A DNA stretch of 64,000 nucleotides from CADEED01 sp043747835 (GTDB lineage Bacteria > Pseudomonadota > Gammaproteobacteria > Steroidobacterales > Steroidobacteraceae), in contig JAYTOK010000033.1 in assembly GCA_043747835.1 (NCBI GenBank), forward strand, positions 1 through 64,000, given 5' to 3'. The notes beneath the pieces are model-generated. The model worked only from the letters and a program-made list of their open reading frames with translations, searched no databases and was not told the origin of the DNA. Positions 35,275-42,502 of this stretch are shown piece by piece (the first letter of the stretch is position 1; each line of letters opens with the position of its first letter). The position numbers were made by a program, and so were the translations under genes.

Positions 35275-36067
35275 CGCTCTCGTTTGTGTCTTCGCATGTT
35301 TCCTCTCGGCGCCCGTCCTAGCAAAGAAGACGCCCGAGGAAAAAGCTCAGGAGAAGGACGAGAAAGCGGCTGCGAAAGAGGCCGCGGAAAAAGACAAGCT
35401 GCTGCAGGTCTTCGTGAGCGAGCCGTATCTCGAACTCGCGACGGGACCGGGTCGCGGCTACCCCGTGTTCCACGTCGTCGAGCGCGAGGATTCGCTGGAC
35501 ATCCTCCATCGCCGCACGGACTGGTTCAAGGTGCGCGACGAGCGCGGCGTCGAGGGCTGGGCGCGGGCGCGCGACATGCGCCGCACCAAGCTCGCCGACG
35601 GCACTCCGTTCGTCTTCAATCTCGGCGACATGGCGGGCTTCACGACCCACGACTGGGAGCTCGGCATCGGTGGCGGCGACTACGGCGGCGCGAACCTGAT
35701 CAACGCGTACGGCGCCTGGTCGCTCACCGACAACATGAAGGTCGAGCTCACGCTGTCGCAGTTCCTGGGCAACGCATCGAACGGCTACAAGGCCGAGGCC
35801 GGCCTCACACACGTGATTTTCCCGGAATGGCGCGTCTCGCCGTTCCTCGAGTTGGGCACCGGCGTCGTCATGGTCGAACCGCGTGCGACGATCGTGCTGC
35901 CCGAAGACCGCACGGACCAGACTGCATATGTTGGCGCGGGTGTCCGCGTCTATCTCACCCGGCGTTTCTTCGTCCGCGCCGACTATCGCTGGCACACGAT
36001 CTTCACGAGCCGCGATGACAACGAGGAGTTGGAAGAATGGAAAGTCCTAATCGCCTGCTTCTTTTGA
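35225..36067 (+). CDS. SH3-domain outer-membrane beta-barrel protein
   Basis: 280 residues from TTG 35225, inside the end of the HzsA-like gene (50-base overlap in another frame). A signal peptide (RISALVCVFACFLSAPVLA) precedes a charged helix (KKTPEEKAQEKDEKAAAKEA), a bacterial SH3-like domain (about 62-118: LQVFVSEPYLELATGPGRGYPV, WFKVRDERGVEGWARARDM) and an eight-stranded-barrel-like C-terminus ending in the terminal aromatic KVLIACFF. SH3-type domains of this kind bind cell-wall peptides or proteins, so it may link the cell wall and outer membrane. No alternative start is convincing. The next gene overlaps its end by 31 bases. Confidence 0.75.
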   Translation: MELSITTTRSRQLRRISALVCVFACFLSAPVLAKKTPEEKAQEKDEKAAAKEAAEKDKLLQVFVSEPYLELATGPGRGYPVFHVVEREDSLDILHRRTDWFKVRDERGVEGWARARDMRRTKLADGTPFVFNLGDMAGFTTHDWELGIGGGDYGGANLINAYGAWSLTDNMKVELTLSQFLGNASNGYKAEAGLTHVIFPEWRVSPFLELGTGVVMVEPRATIVLPEDRTDQTAYVGAGVRVYLTRRFFVRADYRWHTIFTSRDDNEELEEWKVLIACFF

Positions 36068-36759
36068 GCGGCGTCGTTTGCATGTCGCTCATGTTGAGCG
36101 GCTGCTCGCTGTTTCGCTCGTGGTTCGGCAAAGACCGGATCGAAGAACAGCAGACCACCGCCGAGGCTGAAGAAGAGGAAGCCGAGGACATGGACGTCAC
36201 GCCGCCGCGCGTGATCGATCCGAACGTGGCCCGTCGCAAGATCAAGACTCCCAAGATCGACAACGAGAACTGGGAACTGGGCGGCGGCATGGGCTTCGTG
36301 TCGATCGAGGACTTCGGCACGAACTCCACGTATGCCGCGCAGCTTTCCTACCATGTGACAGAAGACTTTTTCTTCCGGGCCGACGTAGGGCAATCCACGG
36401 CCGGACGCACGAGCTTCGAGACGCTGGGCGGCAACATCGAGCTGCTTACCGGAAATCAGAGGCGCTTCACGTATTACAGCCTCTCGCTGGGCTACAACTT
36501 CCTCCCTGGCGAGGTCTTCATTGGTCGCAAGCTCGCCATGAACAGCGGTTTTTACCTGTTGGGTGGCATCGGTAGCGTGAAGTTCGCCGGAGACAACCGG
36601 CTGACGATCAATTTCGGCGCGGGATTCCGCGTGCTGCCGACCGACTGGCTGGCCATTCACATCGGATTCCAGGACCGCGTGTTCGACTCCGACTTGTTAG
36701 GCGAGACCAAGGTCACCAACAACTTAGAGGCCCTGCTCAGCGCGACCGTCTTCTTCTGA
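36037..36759 (+). CDS. Outer-membrane beta-barrel lipoprotein
   Basis: 240 residues from ATG 36037. A signal peptide ends in lipobox LSGC (C23). A Glu/Asp-rich linker (TAEAEEEEAEDMDVTPP) leads to a predicted eight-stranded barrel (about 80-240), with alternating hydrophobic strands and a terminal LLSATVFF, the C-terminal aromatic signal for barrel insertion. It resembles the outer-membrane beta-barrel domain found next to DUF4266/DUF3570 genes in other proteobacteria. It overlaps the SH3/barrel gene by 31 bases and precedes tlpA by 11 bases. Its neighbour upstream has a similar barrel, so the two may be partners. Confidence 0.75.
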   Translation: MESPNRLLLLSGVVCMSLMLSGCSLFRSWFGKDRIEEQQTTAEAEEEEAEDMDVTPPRVIDPNVARRKIKTPKIDNENWELGGGMGFVSIEDFGTNSTYAAQLSYHVTEDFFFRADVGQSTAGRTSFETLGGNIELLTGNQRRFTYYSLSLGYNFLPGEVFIGRKLAMNSGFYLLGGIGSVKFAGDNRLTINFGAGFRVLPTDWLAIHIGFQDRVFDSDLLGETKVTNNLEALLSATVFF

Positions 36760-36770
36760 CGGAGAGCATC

Positions 36771-37280
36771 ATGTCGGCACGCACGGTTAAAAGTCTGTTC
36801 AAGGGTCTCGCGCTAGCGGCGGTCTTCGTGCTGCCCGCATTCGCCGCGTCTTCGTCGGGTCCGGCTCCCGCGTTCTCCCTGTCCGCGCGCGGCGGCAAGA
36901 CGATCGATCTCGCCCAGTTCAAGGGCCAGGTCGTGATGATCAACTTCTGGGCGAGCTGGTGTGGCCCTTGCCGCACGGAAATGCCGATCCTCGAGGACAT
37001 CTACAAGAAGTACAAGCCGATGGGCTTCACCATGCTCGCCGTGAACGTCGAGCCCGATACGGCCGCCGCCGAGGCGTGGCTGGCGAAGCTCAGCAAGCCT
37101 GTCACCTTCCCCGTCGCTTTCGACACCGACAGCAAGGTCAGCAAGCTCTACAAGGTCCCGGGAATGCCGACCACCGTCTTCGTCGATCGCAAGGGCAACG
37201 TCCGGGTCCTGCACAAAGGCTACAAGGCCGGCGATGAGAACATCTACCTCACGCAGATCCGTTCGTTGTTGAAAGAGTAG
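36771..37280 (+). CDS. TlpA/ResA-type thioredoxin-fold protein
   Basis: 169 residues. A signal peptide or anchor (ALAAVFVLPAFA) precedes a thioredoxin fold with the active site WCGPC (C64, C67) in NFWASWCGPCRTEMP and cis-proline in GMPTTVFVDRKG. ResA/TlpA proteins reduce the cysteines of apocytochromes before heme attachment, or other exported thiols. Within this operon its likely clients are the Gly-Cys-tailed DUF4266 protein encoded 10 bases downstream or the CxxCH-bearing proteins encoded upstream. It is distinct from the SGSCNTC-type redoxin of the 16-26 kb operon. Confidence 0.92.
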   Translation: MSARTVKSLFKGLALAAVFVLPAFAASSSGPAPAFSLSARGGKTIDLAQFKGQVVMINFWASWCGPCRTEMPILEDIYKKYKPMGFTMLAVNVEPDTAAAEAWLAKLSKPVTFPVAFDTDSKVSKLYKVPGMPTTVFVDRKGNVRVLHKGYKAGDENIYLTQIRSLLKE

Positions 37281-37290
37281 GAGAGAGTTC

Positions 37291-37515
37291 ATGCGCATCC
37301 ACGGTTCATTGATCCTGGCACTGGCCGTCTTGTCGGCGGGCTGCAGCTCCATCGAACCGTGGGTGAAGCCTTACGATCGCGAGAACCTCGCTGATCCGAT
37401 CATGGCGTACTCGCGAGCCCCGATCTCGCAGGATTTCCTCGATCACGTGTTCGAGTCGCGCGAAGGCTCGCGCGGCGCCACCGGCGGCGGCGGTGGCGGT
37501 TGCGGCTGTAACTAA
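37291..37515 (+). CDS. DUF4266 lipoprotein with Gly-Cys C-terminal tail
   Basis: 74 residues. A signal peptide ends in lipobox LSAGC (C18), followed by SSIEPWVKPYDRENLADPIM, the DUF4266 hallmark, and an ESREGSRGATGG end. The extreme C-terminus is six glycines then CGCN (C71, C73). The mature protein would be a lipid-anchored peptide of about 57 residues with two free cysteines at the tip, a plausible metal site or modification target. The function of DUF4266 is unknown. Family members are typically encoded beside a DUF3570 barrel and a TlpA thioredoxin, as here (10-base and 18-base gaps), and often beside ApbE. Confidence 0.9.
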   Translation: MRIHGSLILALAVLSAGCSSIEPWVKPYDRENLADPIMAYSRAPISQDFLDHVFESREGSRGATGGGGGGCGCN

Positions 37516-37533
37516 CAGGAAGAGGACGGCCGC

Positions 37534-38754
37534 GTGATCTCCAAACTACTCCACACGGGCGCTCGCCCATTCGTCATAACCTGCCTCGCTCTCGCGGGCG
37601 CGGCCGGTTTGTCGCTGCCGGCGCAGGCCGGCGTGCTGCCCGAAGACCGCGCCGACCTGCTCTACTTCCGCTACGACGGCGGCGGCGTCGTGATCTCCGG
37701 ACCTTCCGTGCTCGTGCGCAAGAGCATCGGCGAGAACGTCTCGGTGGCCGCGAACTACTACATCGACATGGTCTCCTCCGCGTCCGTCGACGTCGAGACG
37801 TCGGCGAGCCCCTACGAGGACGAGCGCACGCAGAGCAGCCTCTCGATGGATTTTCTGCACGGCAAGTCGACCTACAGCATCGGCTACGTGAACAGCGACG
37901 AGAGCGACTACATGGCGAAGACCATGTTCGCCGCCGTGAGCCACGACATGTTCGGCGACCTCACGACGATCTCCTTCTCGTTCAAGAACGGCCAGAACGA
38001 CGTCTTCCGCAACGTGAAGATCGCCGACGTGAAGCAGAACGATCCCGACTTCCAGGAAGAGATGGAGTCGAAGAGCTACAGCGTGAGCGTCTCGCAGATC
38101 ATCACGAAGAGCATGTCGATGTCAGGGCAGTTCGAAGTCATCACCGACGAAGGATTTCTGCGCAGCCCTTACCGCTCGGTGCGGTTCTTCACCGGTCCCG
38201 GCACTCAGGCAACGCAATCCGAGATCTACCCGAACACGCGCTCGAGCAACGCGGGGTCCGTGCGCGCGAAATACTTCCTGCCGTACCGGGCCGCCGTGGA
38301 TGTGATGTACCGGTTCTACACCGACACCTGGGGCGTCGTGGGTCAGACCGCCGAGCTCGGCTACGTACATCCGCTCAACAACAACAAGTGGATCTTCGAA
38401 GGCCGCCTGCGCCACTACTCGCAGACGGCGGCTGACTTCTACCAGGACATCTTCCCGCGCGCCGACTTCGCGAACTTCATGGCGCGCGACAAGGAACTGG
38501 CGACGTACAGCGCCCTCACGGCGGGAGTCACCGCGACCTACGAGTTCAAGATCGAGCGTTTCCCGTGGTTGGCGAAAGGTTCGCTGAACTTCCGCTACGA
38601 CTACATGACCGTGACCTACGACGATTTCCGCGACGCGCGCTTCAGCTTCGGCCGCTTCGGCATCCCGCCGACGACTCCGTTCGCGCCGGGCACCGAGCCT
38701 CTCTACAAGCTCAACGCGAACATCCTGCAGTTCTACGTCTCCGCGTACTTCTGA
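37534..38754 (+). CDS. DUF3570 outer-membrane barrel protein
   Basis: 406 residues. A signal peptide (FVITCLALAGAAGLSLPAQA) is followed by the DUF3570 opening GVLPEDRADLLYFRYDGGGVVISGPS, then many amphipathic beta strands with aromatic girdle residues and a terminal LQFYVSAYF, the barrel insertion signal. Family members are predicted outer-membrane channels or enzymes without known activity and co-occur with DUF4266, TlpA and ApbE. The start GTG 37534 has AGGAAGAGG upstream. It ends the rightward operon, and a GGGG/CCCC palindrome (38755-38777) begins just after its stop. Confidence 0.9.
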   Translation: MISKLLHTGARPFVITCLALAGAAGLSLPAQAGVLPEDRADLLYFRYDGGGVVISGPSVLVRKSIGENVSVAANYYIDMVSSASVDVETSASPYEDERTQSSLSMDFLHGKSTYSIGYVNSDESDYMAKTMFAAVSHDMFGDLTTISFSFKNGQNDVFRNVKIADVKQNDPDFQEEMESKSYSVSVSQIITKSMSMSGQFEVITDEGFLRSPYRSVRFFTGPGTQATQSEIYPNTRSSNAGSVRAKYFLPYRAAVDVMYRFYTDTWGVVGQTAELGYVHPLNNNKWIFEGRLRHYSQTAADFYQDIFPRADFANFMARDKELATYSALTAGVTATYEFKIERFPWLAKGSLNFRYDYMTVTYDDFRDARFSFGRFGIPPTTPFAPGTEPLYKLNANILQFYVSAYF

Positions 38755-38777
38755 GAAATGGGGATATTCCCCATTTC
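38755..38777. repeat. Palindromic intergenic element (AAATGGGG type)
   Basis: Ten-base perfect arms (GAAATGGGGA and TCCCCATTTC) with a three-base loop, starting one base after the stop of the DUF3570 gene. The outer AAAT/ATTT and the GGGG/CCCC core match the elements at 9725 and 63098. No T-run follows, so any terminator activity would be weak. It is directly followed by another, degenerate copy at 38783. Confidence 0.75.
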
Positions 38778-38782
38778 CTAGC

Positions 38783-38802
38783 AAAAGGGGACGGACCTCA
38801 TT
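38783..38802. repeat. Degenerate palindromic element (GGGGACGGACC type)
   Basis: AAAAGGGGACGGACCTCATT shares the GGGGAC start with the 45653 and 57901 elements and the CATT end with the 38755 element; the right GG/CC arm is imperfect (CCTC for CCCC). It sits immediately upstream of the 282-residue protein gene. Its last bases, ATT at 38800, are in frame with that gene. Confidence 0.5.
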
Positions 38803-38850
38803 TCGACCGGGCTGAAAGCGGGCATCACGACCGCCGCGGCTCTCATCGGA

Positions 38851-39699
38851 GTGGCGATCCTCGCGTTCGTGGTGAGCCGTAGCGAGCCGACACGAGACGT
38901 CTCGAGCGACGAATCACGCACCACGCTCCGGCCGGCGCCCGGCGAACCCAAACCCCCCTCGTCCGCTTCGACCGCCGGACACTCCCCGTCCACGCCCGCG
39001 CAAACGCACGACGCCGCTGCGGCTGCGGCAATCTCGATCGCCGAGCTCGAACGCCGGCTCGAGGCGAGCGAGCCCGGTCTTCGCGATCTCGTTCTCGCCG
39101 AATCGTTGCCCGCAATGCTGAAGGCCAACGTGCACGAGGTGGCGCGCTTCGCCGAACTGCAGACCGATCCCGTCCTGCGCGAGCGGCTGATCCGCGAGAC
39201 CGCGGATCACTGGGTGAAGACCGAACCCGAACGCGCGATGGACTGGGTGCGCACGCTGCCGCCCTCGCCCGAGCGCGAGGCGACGCTCATCGACATGTCG
39301 CTCGCGATCGCGCGCACGGACCCCGCGCGCGCCGCGACGATTCGCGATGGCGACGTGGGCAACGAGATGCCGGACGGCGTGCTCGACGGCATCGTGCAGC
39401 AATGGGCCGAGCGGGATTTCGACGCCGCCACGCGCTGGACGAATGCGCGCCCGCGCAACGCACAGCAGGAACAGCTCGTGCAACGCCTCGTCTATGTCCG
39501 CGCCGCGTCCGGCGCACATGAAGCCGCAGTGCGTCTCGCCGAAGACTCCTTCCCCGACATCGATGCCAGGGCGAAGGCGCTGGCCATTGTTGCTGCGCGC
39601 TGGCTCGAGCGGGACCGCGCCGCGGCGCAGGCCTGGCTCGCCGGCCTGGATCCGTCGCTCGAAGCGCGCGTGATGCGTGAAGTGAACATCATCCACTGA
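38851..39699 (+). CDS. Membrane-anchored alpha-helical repeat protein
   Basis: 282 residues from GTG 38851, but the frame is open upstream to 38782. An in-frame ATT (38800) or CTG (38812) would add a coherent membrane helix (LKAGITTAAALIGVAILAFVV), so the true start is uncertain. After a Pro/Ser-rich linker to about residue 60 comes a helical region with spaced W-x-x-LP-type motifs (AMDWVRTLPPSPEREATLIDM, AAQAWLAGLD), like the solenoid proteins seen in Verrucomicrobia. No enzymatic motif is apparent. It lies between the DUF3570 operon and the GntR-ABC operon, and belongs clearly to neither. Confidence 0.65.
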   Translation: MAILAFVVSRSEPTRDVSSDESRTTLRPAPGEPKPPSSASTAGHSPSTPAQTHDAAAAAAISIAELERRLEASEPGLRDLVLAESLPAMLKANVHEVARFAELQTDPVLRERLIRETADHWVKTEPERAMDWVRTLPPSPEREATLIDMSLAIARTDPARAATIRDGDVGNEMPDGVLDGIVQQWAERDFDAATRWTNARPRNAQQEQLVQRLVYVRAASGAHEAAVRLAEDSFPDIDARAKALAIVAARWLERDRAAAQAWLAGLDPSLEARVMREVNIIH

Positions 39700-39717
39700 C
39701 GCGGCCCGGCCCGCTGC

Positions 39718-39754
39718 TTGACAGTGCCATGTGTATTGTTGTACTAATACACAT
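39718..39754 (+). promoter_or_regulatory. Promoter and operator of the GntR-ABC operon
   Basis: TTGACA (39718-39723) and, 18 bases on, TACTAA (39742-39747) make a good sigma70 promoter. A perfect inverted repeat, ATGTGTATT (39729-39737) and AATACACAT (39746-39754) with an 8-base spacer, covers the spacer and the -10 box. A palindrome across the promoter fits the operator of a YtrA-type GntR regulator, encoded from 39761, and implies autorepression. The regulator's leader is therefore very short. Confidence 0.7.
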
Positions 39755-39760
39755 AGGCAC

Positions 39761-40135
39761 ATGTTCATCCTCAATCCCCAATCCGGCACGCCCATCTACC
39801 GCCAGCTCGCCGAGCAGGTCCGGCGCATGGTCGCGAGCGGCCAACTCGCCGCCGGTGCCGAACTACCCTCCGTCCGCGAGCTCGCGCTGCAGCACGCCGT
39901 GAATCCCATGACGATCTCGAAGGCGTACAGCCTGCTCGAGGCCGAAGGTGTGCTGGAACGCCAGCGCGGCAAGCCCATGACCGTCGCGGCGCAGACCCGC
40001 GCGCAAGCGCCGCGCACGCATCGCGTCGAGCAGCTCGACGATCAGCTCGATCACCTCGTTCTGTCCGCACGACAGCTCGAGCTCTCCCAGGAAGATCTCA
40101 TCAAAGCCCTCCGCAAGAAGTGGAACGAAAAATGA
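39761..40135 (+). CDS. GntR-family (YtrA subfamily) transcriptional regulator
   Basis: 124 residues from ATG 39761; an upstream in-frame start at 39731 lies inside the operator and is rejected. The winged helix-turn-helix is complete (TPIYRQLAEQVRRMVASGQLAAGAELPSVRELALQHAVNPMTISKAYSLLEAEGVLERQRG), followed by the short C-terminal helix region typical of YtrA regulators instead of a full effector domain. YtrA regulators repress their own ABC transporter operon and respond to cell-envelope antibiotics in the known cases. The next gene, an ABC ATPase, overlaps by 4 bases. Confidence 0.93.
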   Translation: MFILNPQSGTPIYRQLAEQVRRMVASGQLAAGAELPSVRELALQHAVNPMTISKAYSLLEAEGVLERQRGKPMTVAAQTRAQAPRTHRVEQLDDQLDHLVLSARQLELSQEDLIKALRKKWNEK

Positions 40136-41004
40136 ACAACTACATCACCGCCCACGGCATGACGAAGACCTTCTCCGGCCGCCCGGTACTCGACGGCCTC
40201 GATCTCGAAGTGCGCCCCGGCGACATCGTGGGACTGCTCGGCGCCAATGGCGCGGGCAAGACGACGCTGCTCGAAGTGCTCACGGGTCTGAGTCCGCCCT
40301 CCGCCGGCAGCGCGCAACTCTTCGGCACCGAGGCGATGGAGGCTCCGGCCGCGGCTAAGGCCCGGCTCGGCTTCGTGCCGCAGACGGACGAACTCATCGC
40401 CGAACTGCGCGTCTCCGAACACCTCGACCTCATCGCGTCGTTCTATCCCGGCTGGGACCGCGAGTTCGTCGGCAAGCTCCTTTCGAGCTGGGGCCTCGAT
40501 TCCGCAAAGACCATCTCGAAGCTCTCGGTCGGGCAACGGCAGAAGCTCGCGATCATCACCGCGCTCGCGCACAAGCCCGAGTTGCTGATCCTCGACGAGC
40601 CCGTGGCGAGCCTCGATCCCGTCGCGCGCCGGCAATTCCTGCAGCAGCTCGTCGAGCTCGGCGCCGACGAGCGCCGCGCCGTGATCTTTTCCTCGCACAT
40701 CGTTTCCGACGTTGAACGGCTCGCGAACGTCATCTGGATTCTCAAGGCCGGCAAATTCATCTGGCAGGGCGAGCTCGACGCGCTCAAGGAATCCGTGGTG
40801 CGCGTGCACGTCCCGGCGGAGCGCGCGGCCGCCGTGCGCGCGACGTTCCGTCGCGTCGTCGCCGAGCGTACGAACGCCGGCGCCGCGACTCTGGTCGCAC
40901 TGCGCGCGCCCGACGAGGACTGGTCCGCGCTCGAATCGCGACTCCCCGACGCGCGCCTGGAGTCACTGAGCCTCGAGGACATCTTCCTGGAGCTGCACTC
41001 GTGA
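40132..41004 (+). CDS. ABC transporter ATP-binding protein
   Basis: 290 residues from ATG 40132, overlapping the GntR stop by 4 bases. Walker A GANGAGKTT, Q-loop FVPQTDEL, signature LSVGQRQK, Walker B LLILDEPVASLDP and switch SSHIVSDVERL are all intact. A C-terminal extension of about 80 residues ends LESLSLEDIFLELHS. It powers the membrane partner encoded immediately downstream. A short piece of a second copy of this gene's 3' end survives at 42418-42502 as part of a chimera, so this is the only intact ATPase for two permeases. Confidence 0.93.
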   Translation: MNNYITAHGMTKTFSGRPVLDGLDLEVRPGDIVGLLGANGAGKTTLLEVLTGLSPPSAGSAQLFGTEAMEAPAAAKARLGFVPQTDELIAELRVSEHLDLIASFYPGWDREFVGKLLSSWGLDSAKTISKLSVGQRQKLAIITALAHKPELLILDEPVASLDPVARRQFLQQLVELGADERRAVIFSSHIVSDVERLANVIWILKAGKFIWQGELDALKESVVRVHVPAERAAAVRATFRRVVAERTNAGAATLVALRAPDEDWSALESRLPDARLESLSLEDIFLELHS

Positions 41005-42317
41005 TCGCCACCTTGCGCACTGCATGGGCGATGCTGAACGTGCAGACATTGCTGGCCATCCCGCTCGCCTTTTGGGTTATTGCGCAGATGCCGACGGGTG
41101 TGAAGATCTACGAGGCGATGATCCCCCCCGCGATGGCGGTCGTTTTTGGGCAGCTCGCGGTGAGGATCGCGCGCGTGCTGCAAGTCGGCGTCTGGCGCCT
41201 GCTGCCGGATGGCACCCGCACCGCGGTCCGCGCCATCGCGTTCATCGTCGTCGCATTGTCGCTCTTGTTCGGCAGCGTGTACCGCTGGGTGGCGCCCGCC
41301 GCGCTGGCGAATGTTCCGATCGGAACCATCCTCGCCGTCTTCACTCATCTCTCCCTGCTCGGCTTCCTGCTGCTGCTCGGCATCGGCCGACAGCTGCCAC
41401 GGTTCTTCGTCACGCTCTACATATTCGTGTGCGCGGTGTCGCTCGGAGTCACGTTGACATTCCTGCGAGACATTCCCGCGTTCTGGATCGGCAGCGCCGC
41501 GCTGTGCGCGGCCGCCTGGATCTACGGCTCGGTCGCGGGCTTTCGCGCGCCGAACTACTCGCGCCGCCGCTTCTCGTGGGACGTCAGCGTCGAGACGCTG
41601 GTGGCGCGCACGGAGGGACAGTTCGCGATCACCGCCAAGCCAGCCTGGAGATTGTTGCGCTCCGGCCGGGCGGTTTTCTCGAACGTGCTCGTCGCGACCA
41701 TCGTCTTCGTGCTCATGGCGCTGATGCAGCGTTCCACGATGGGCCGGTCAGGCACCGTCCCGCTTGTCATGTTCCTGTACGTGCCGTTCGCGGGCGTCGC
41801 GATCTTCGCGGCGTTCCATGCGTCGCTGTTCGGCGCGCCCGCCAAGCGACTGTGGCTGTGCTGGGCGGATTCGCGCGCGGAACTCTTCCGGCTCGTCGAG
41901 CGAATGGCAATCAAGGACATCTGCGTAGTCGCCGCCGCGGCGTGCGCGGCCGTGATCGGCTTCGCGCTCATGCGCGGCGACGAGATCAATCCGATCGGCG
42001 CCTTGAAGATGCTGGTCGCGGGCGTCGGCATCGCGATCACGCTGGGTTACGTGGGGATGCTCTTTGCCACCGCGCATGCATGGTGGTCGCGGATGCTTCT
42101 GTTCGCGCTCGCCGCTTGCTGCGTAATCCAGGTGACCCAATGGTGGCTGACCGGTTTCGGCACCACGCACCTCGGTGTCACCGAGTCGCAGTCGCCACCG
42201 TTCGTGCTGACGTACCGCATCGTGTTTGCGATGCTCGCCATCGTGGCGCTGCGCTATGCCGCCGCCGCACGCTGGAAACGCATCGACTGGTCTCACTACC
42301 GCTCGACGAGGAAATGA
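41001..42317 (+). CDS. ABC transporter permease-like membrane protein A
   Basis: 438 residues from GTG 41001, overlapping the ATPase stop (GTGA). About 10-12 hydrophobic segments; no recognised exporter motif, but the position directly after a YtrA-type GntR and an ABC ATPase indicates a permease. It is clearly paralogous to permease B (42499-43797): both begin ATLRTAWAMLNxQ and both end RYAAAARWKRIDWSHYRSTRK, with related segments such as RRRFxWD, AKRLWLxWAxSRAELFRLVERMAI and VGVAITLxYVG between. The pair probably arose by tandem duplication. Both could form a heterodimer with the ATPase. Confidence 0.82.
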   Translation: MIATLRTAWAMLNVQTLLAIPLAFWVIAQMPTGVKIYEAMIPPAMAVVFGQLAVRIARVLQVGVWRLLPDGTRTAVRAIAFIVVALSLLFGSVYRWVAPAALANVPIGTILAVFTHLSLLGFLLLLGIGRQLPRFFVTLYIFVCAVSLGVTLTFLRDIPAFWIGSAALCAAAWIYGSVAGFRAPNYSRRRFSWDVSVETLVARTEGQFAITAKPAWRLLRSGRAVFSNVLVATIVFVLMALMQRSTMGRSGTVPLVMFLYVPFAGVAIFAAFHASLFGAPAKRLWLCWADSRAELFRLVERMAIKDICVVAAAACAAVIGFALMRGDEINPIGALKMLVAGVGIAITLGYVGMLFATAHAWWSRMLLFALAACCVIQVTQWWLTGFGTTHLGVTESQSPPFVLTYRIVFAMLAIVALRYAAAARWKRIDWSHYRSTRK

Positions 42318-42502
42318 GCATGACCAGGCTTCCATGGCTGGTCGGAGCAATGCTCACGAGCACGCTCGCTTGGGCCGCGCCGGTCACACAGCTCGAGCTG
42401 ATGTCGAACTACACGGTCAGGTCATCGCTCGCCGGCGCCCTGCCCGAAGCCCGCCTCGAGACGCTGAGTCTCGAGGACATCTTCCTGGAGCTTCACTCGT
42501 GA
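42314..42502 (+). pseudogene. Chimeric remnant: DUF3857 gene start fused to ABC ATPase gene end
   Basis: An in-frame 62-codon ORF from ATG 42314 (ATGAGCATGACC, overlapping the permease A stop). Residues 1-35 match the signal peptide and start of the DUF3857 protein at 43794 (RLPWLVGAMLTSTLAWAAP against RLPWMVGAMLTSPLVWAAP). Residues 36-62 match the C-terminus of the ATPase (LPEARLETLSLEDIFLELHS against LPDARLESLSLEDIFLELHS). The break falls near 42418. It is the deletion scar left after duplication of an ATPase-permease-DUF3857 block. It encodes a signal peptide with a useless tail, so it is probably non-functional, although it is still read through and may keep translation of permease B coupled. 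Confidence 0.88.
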
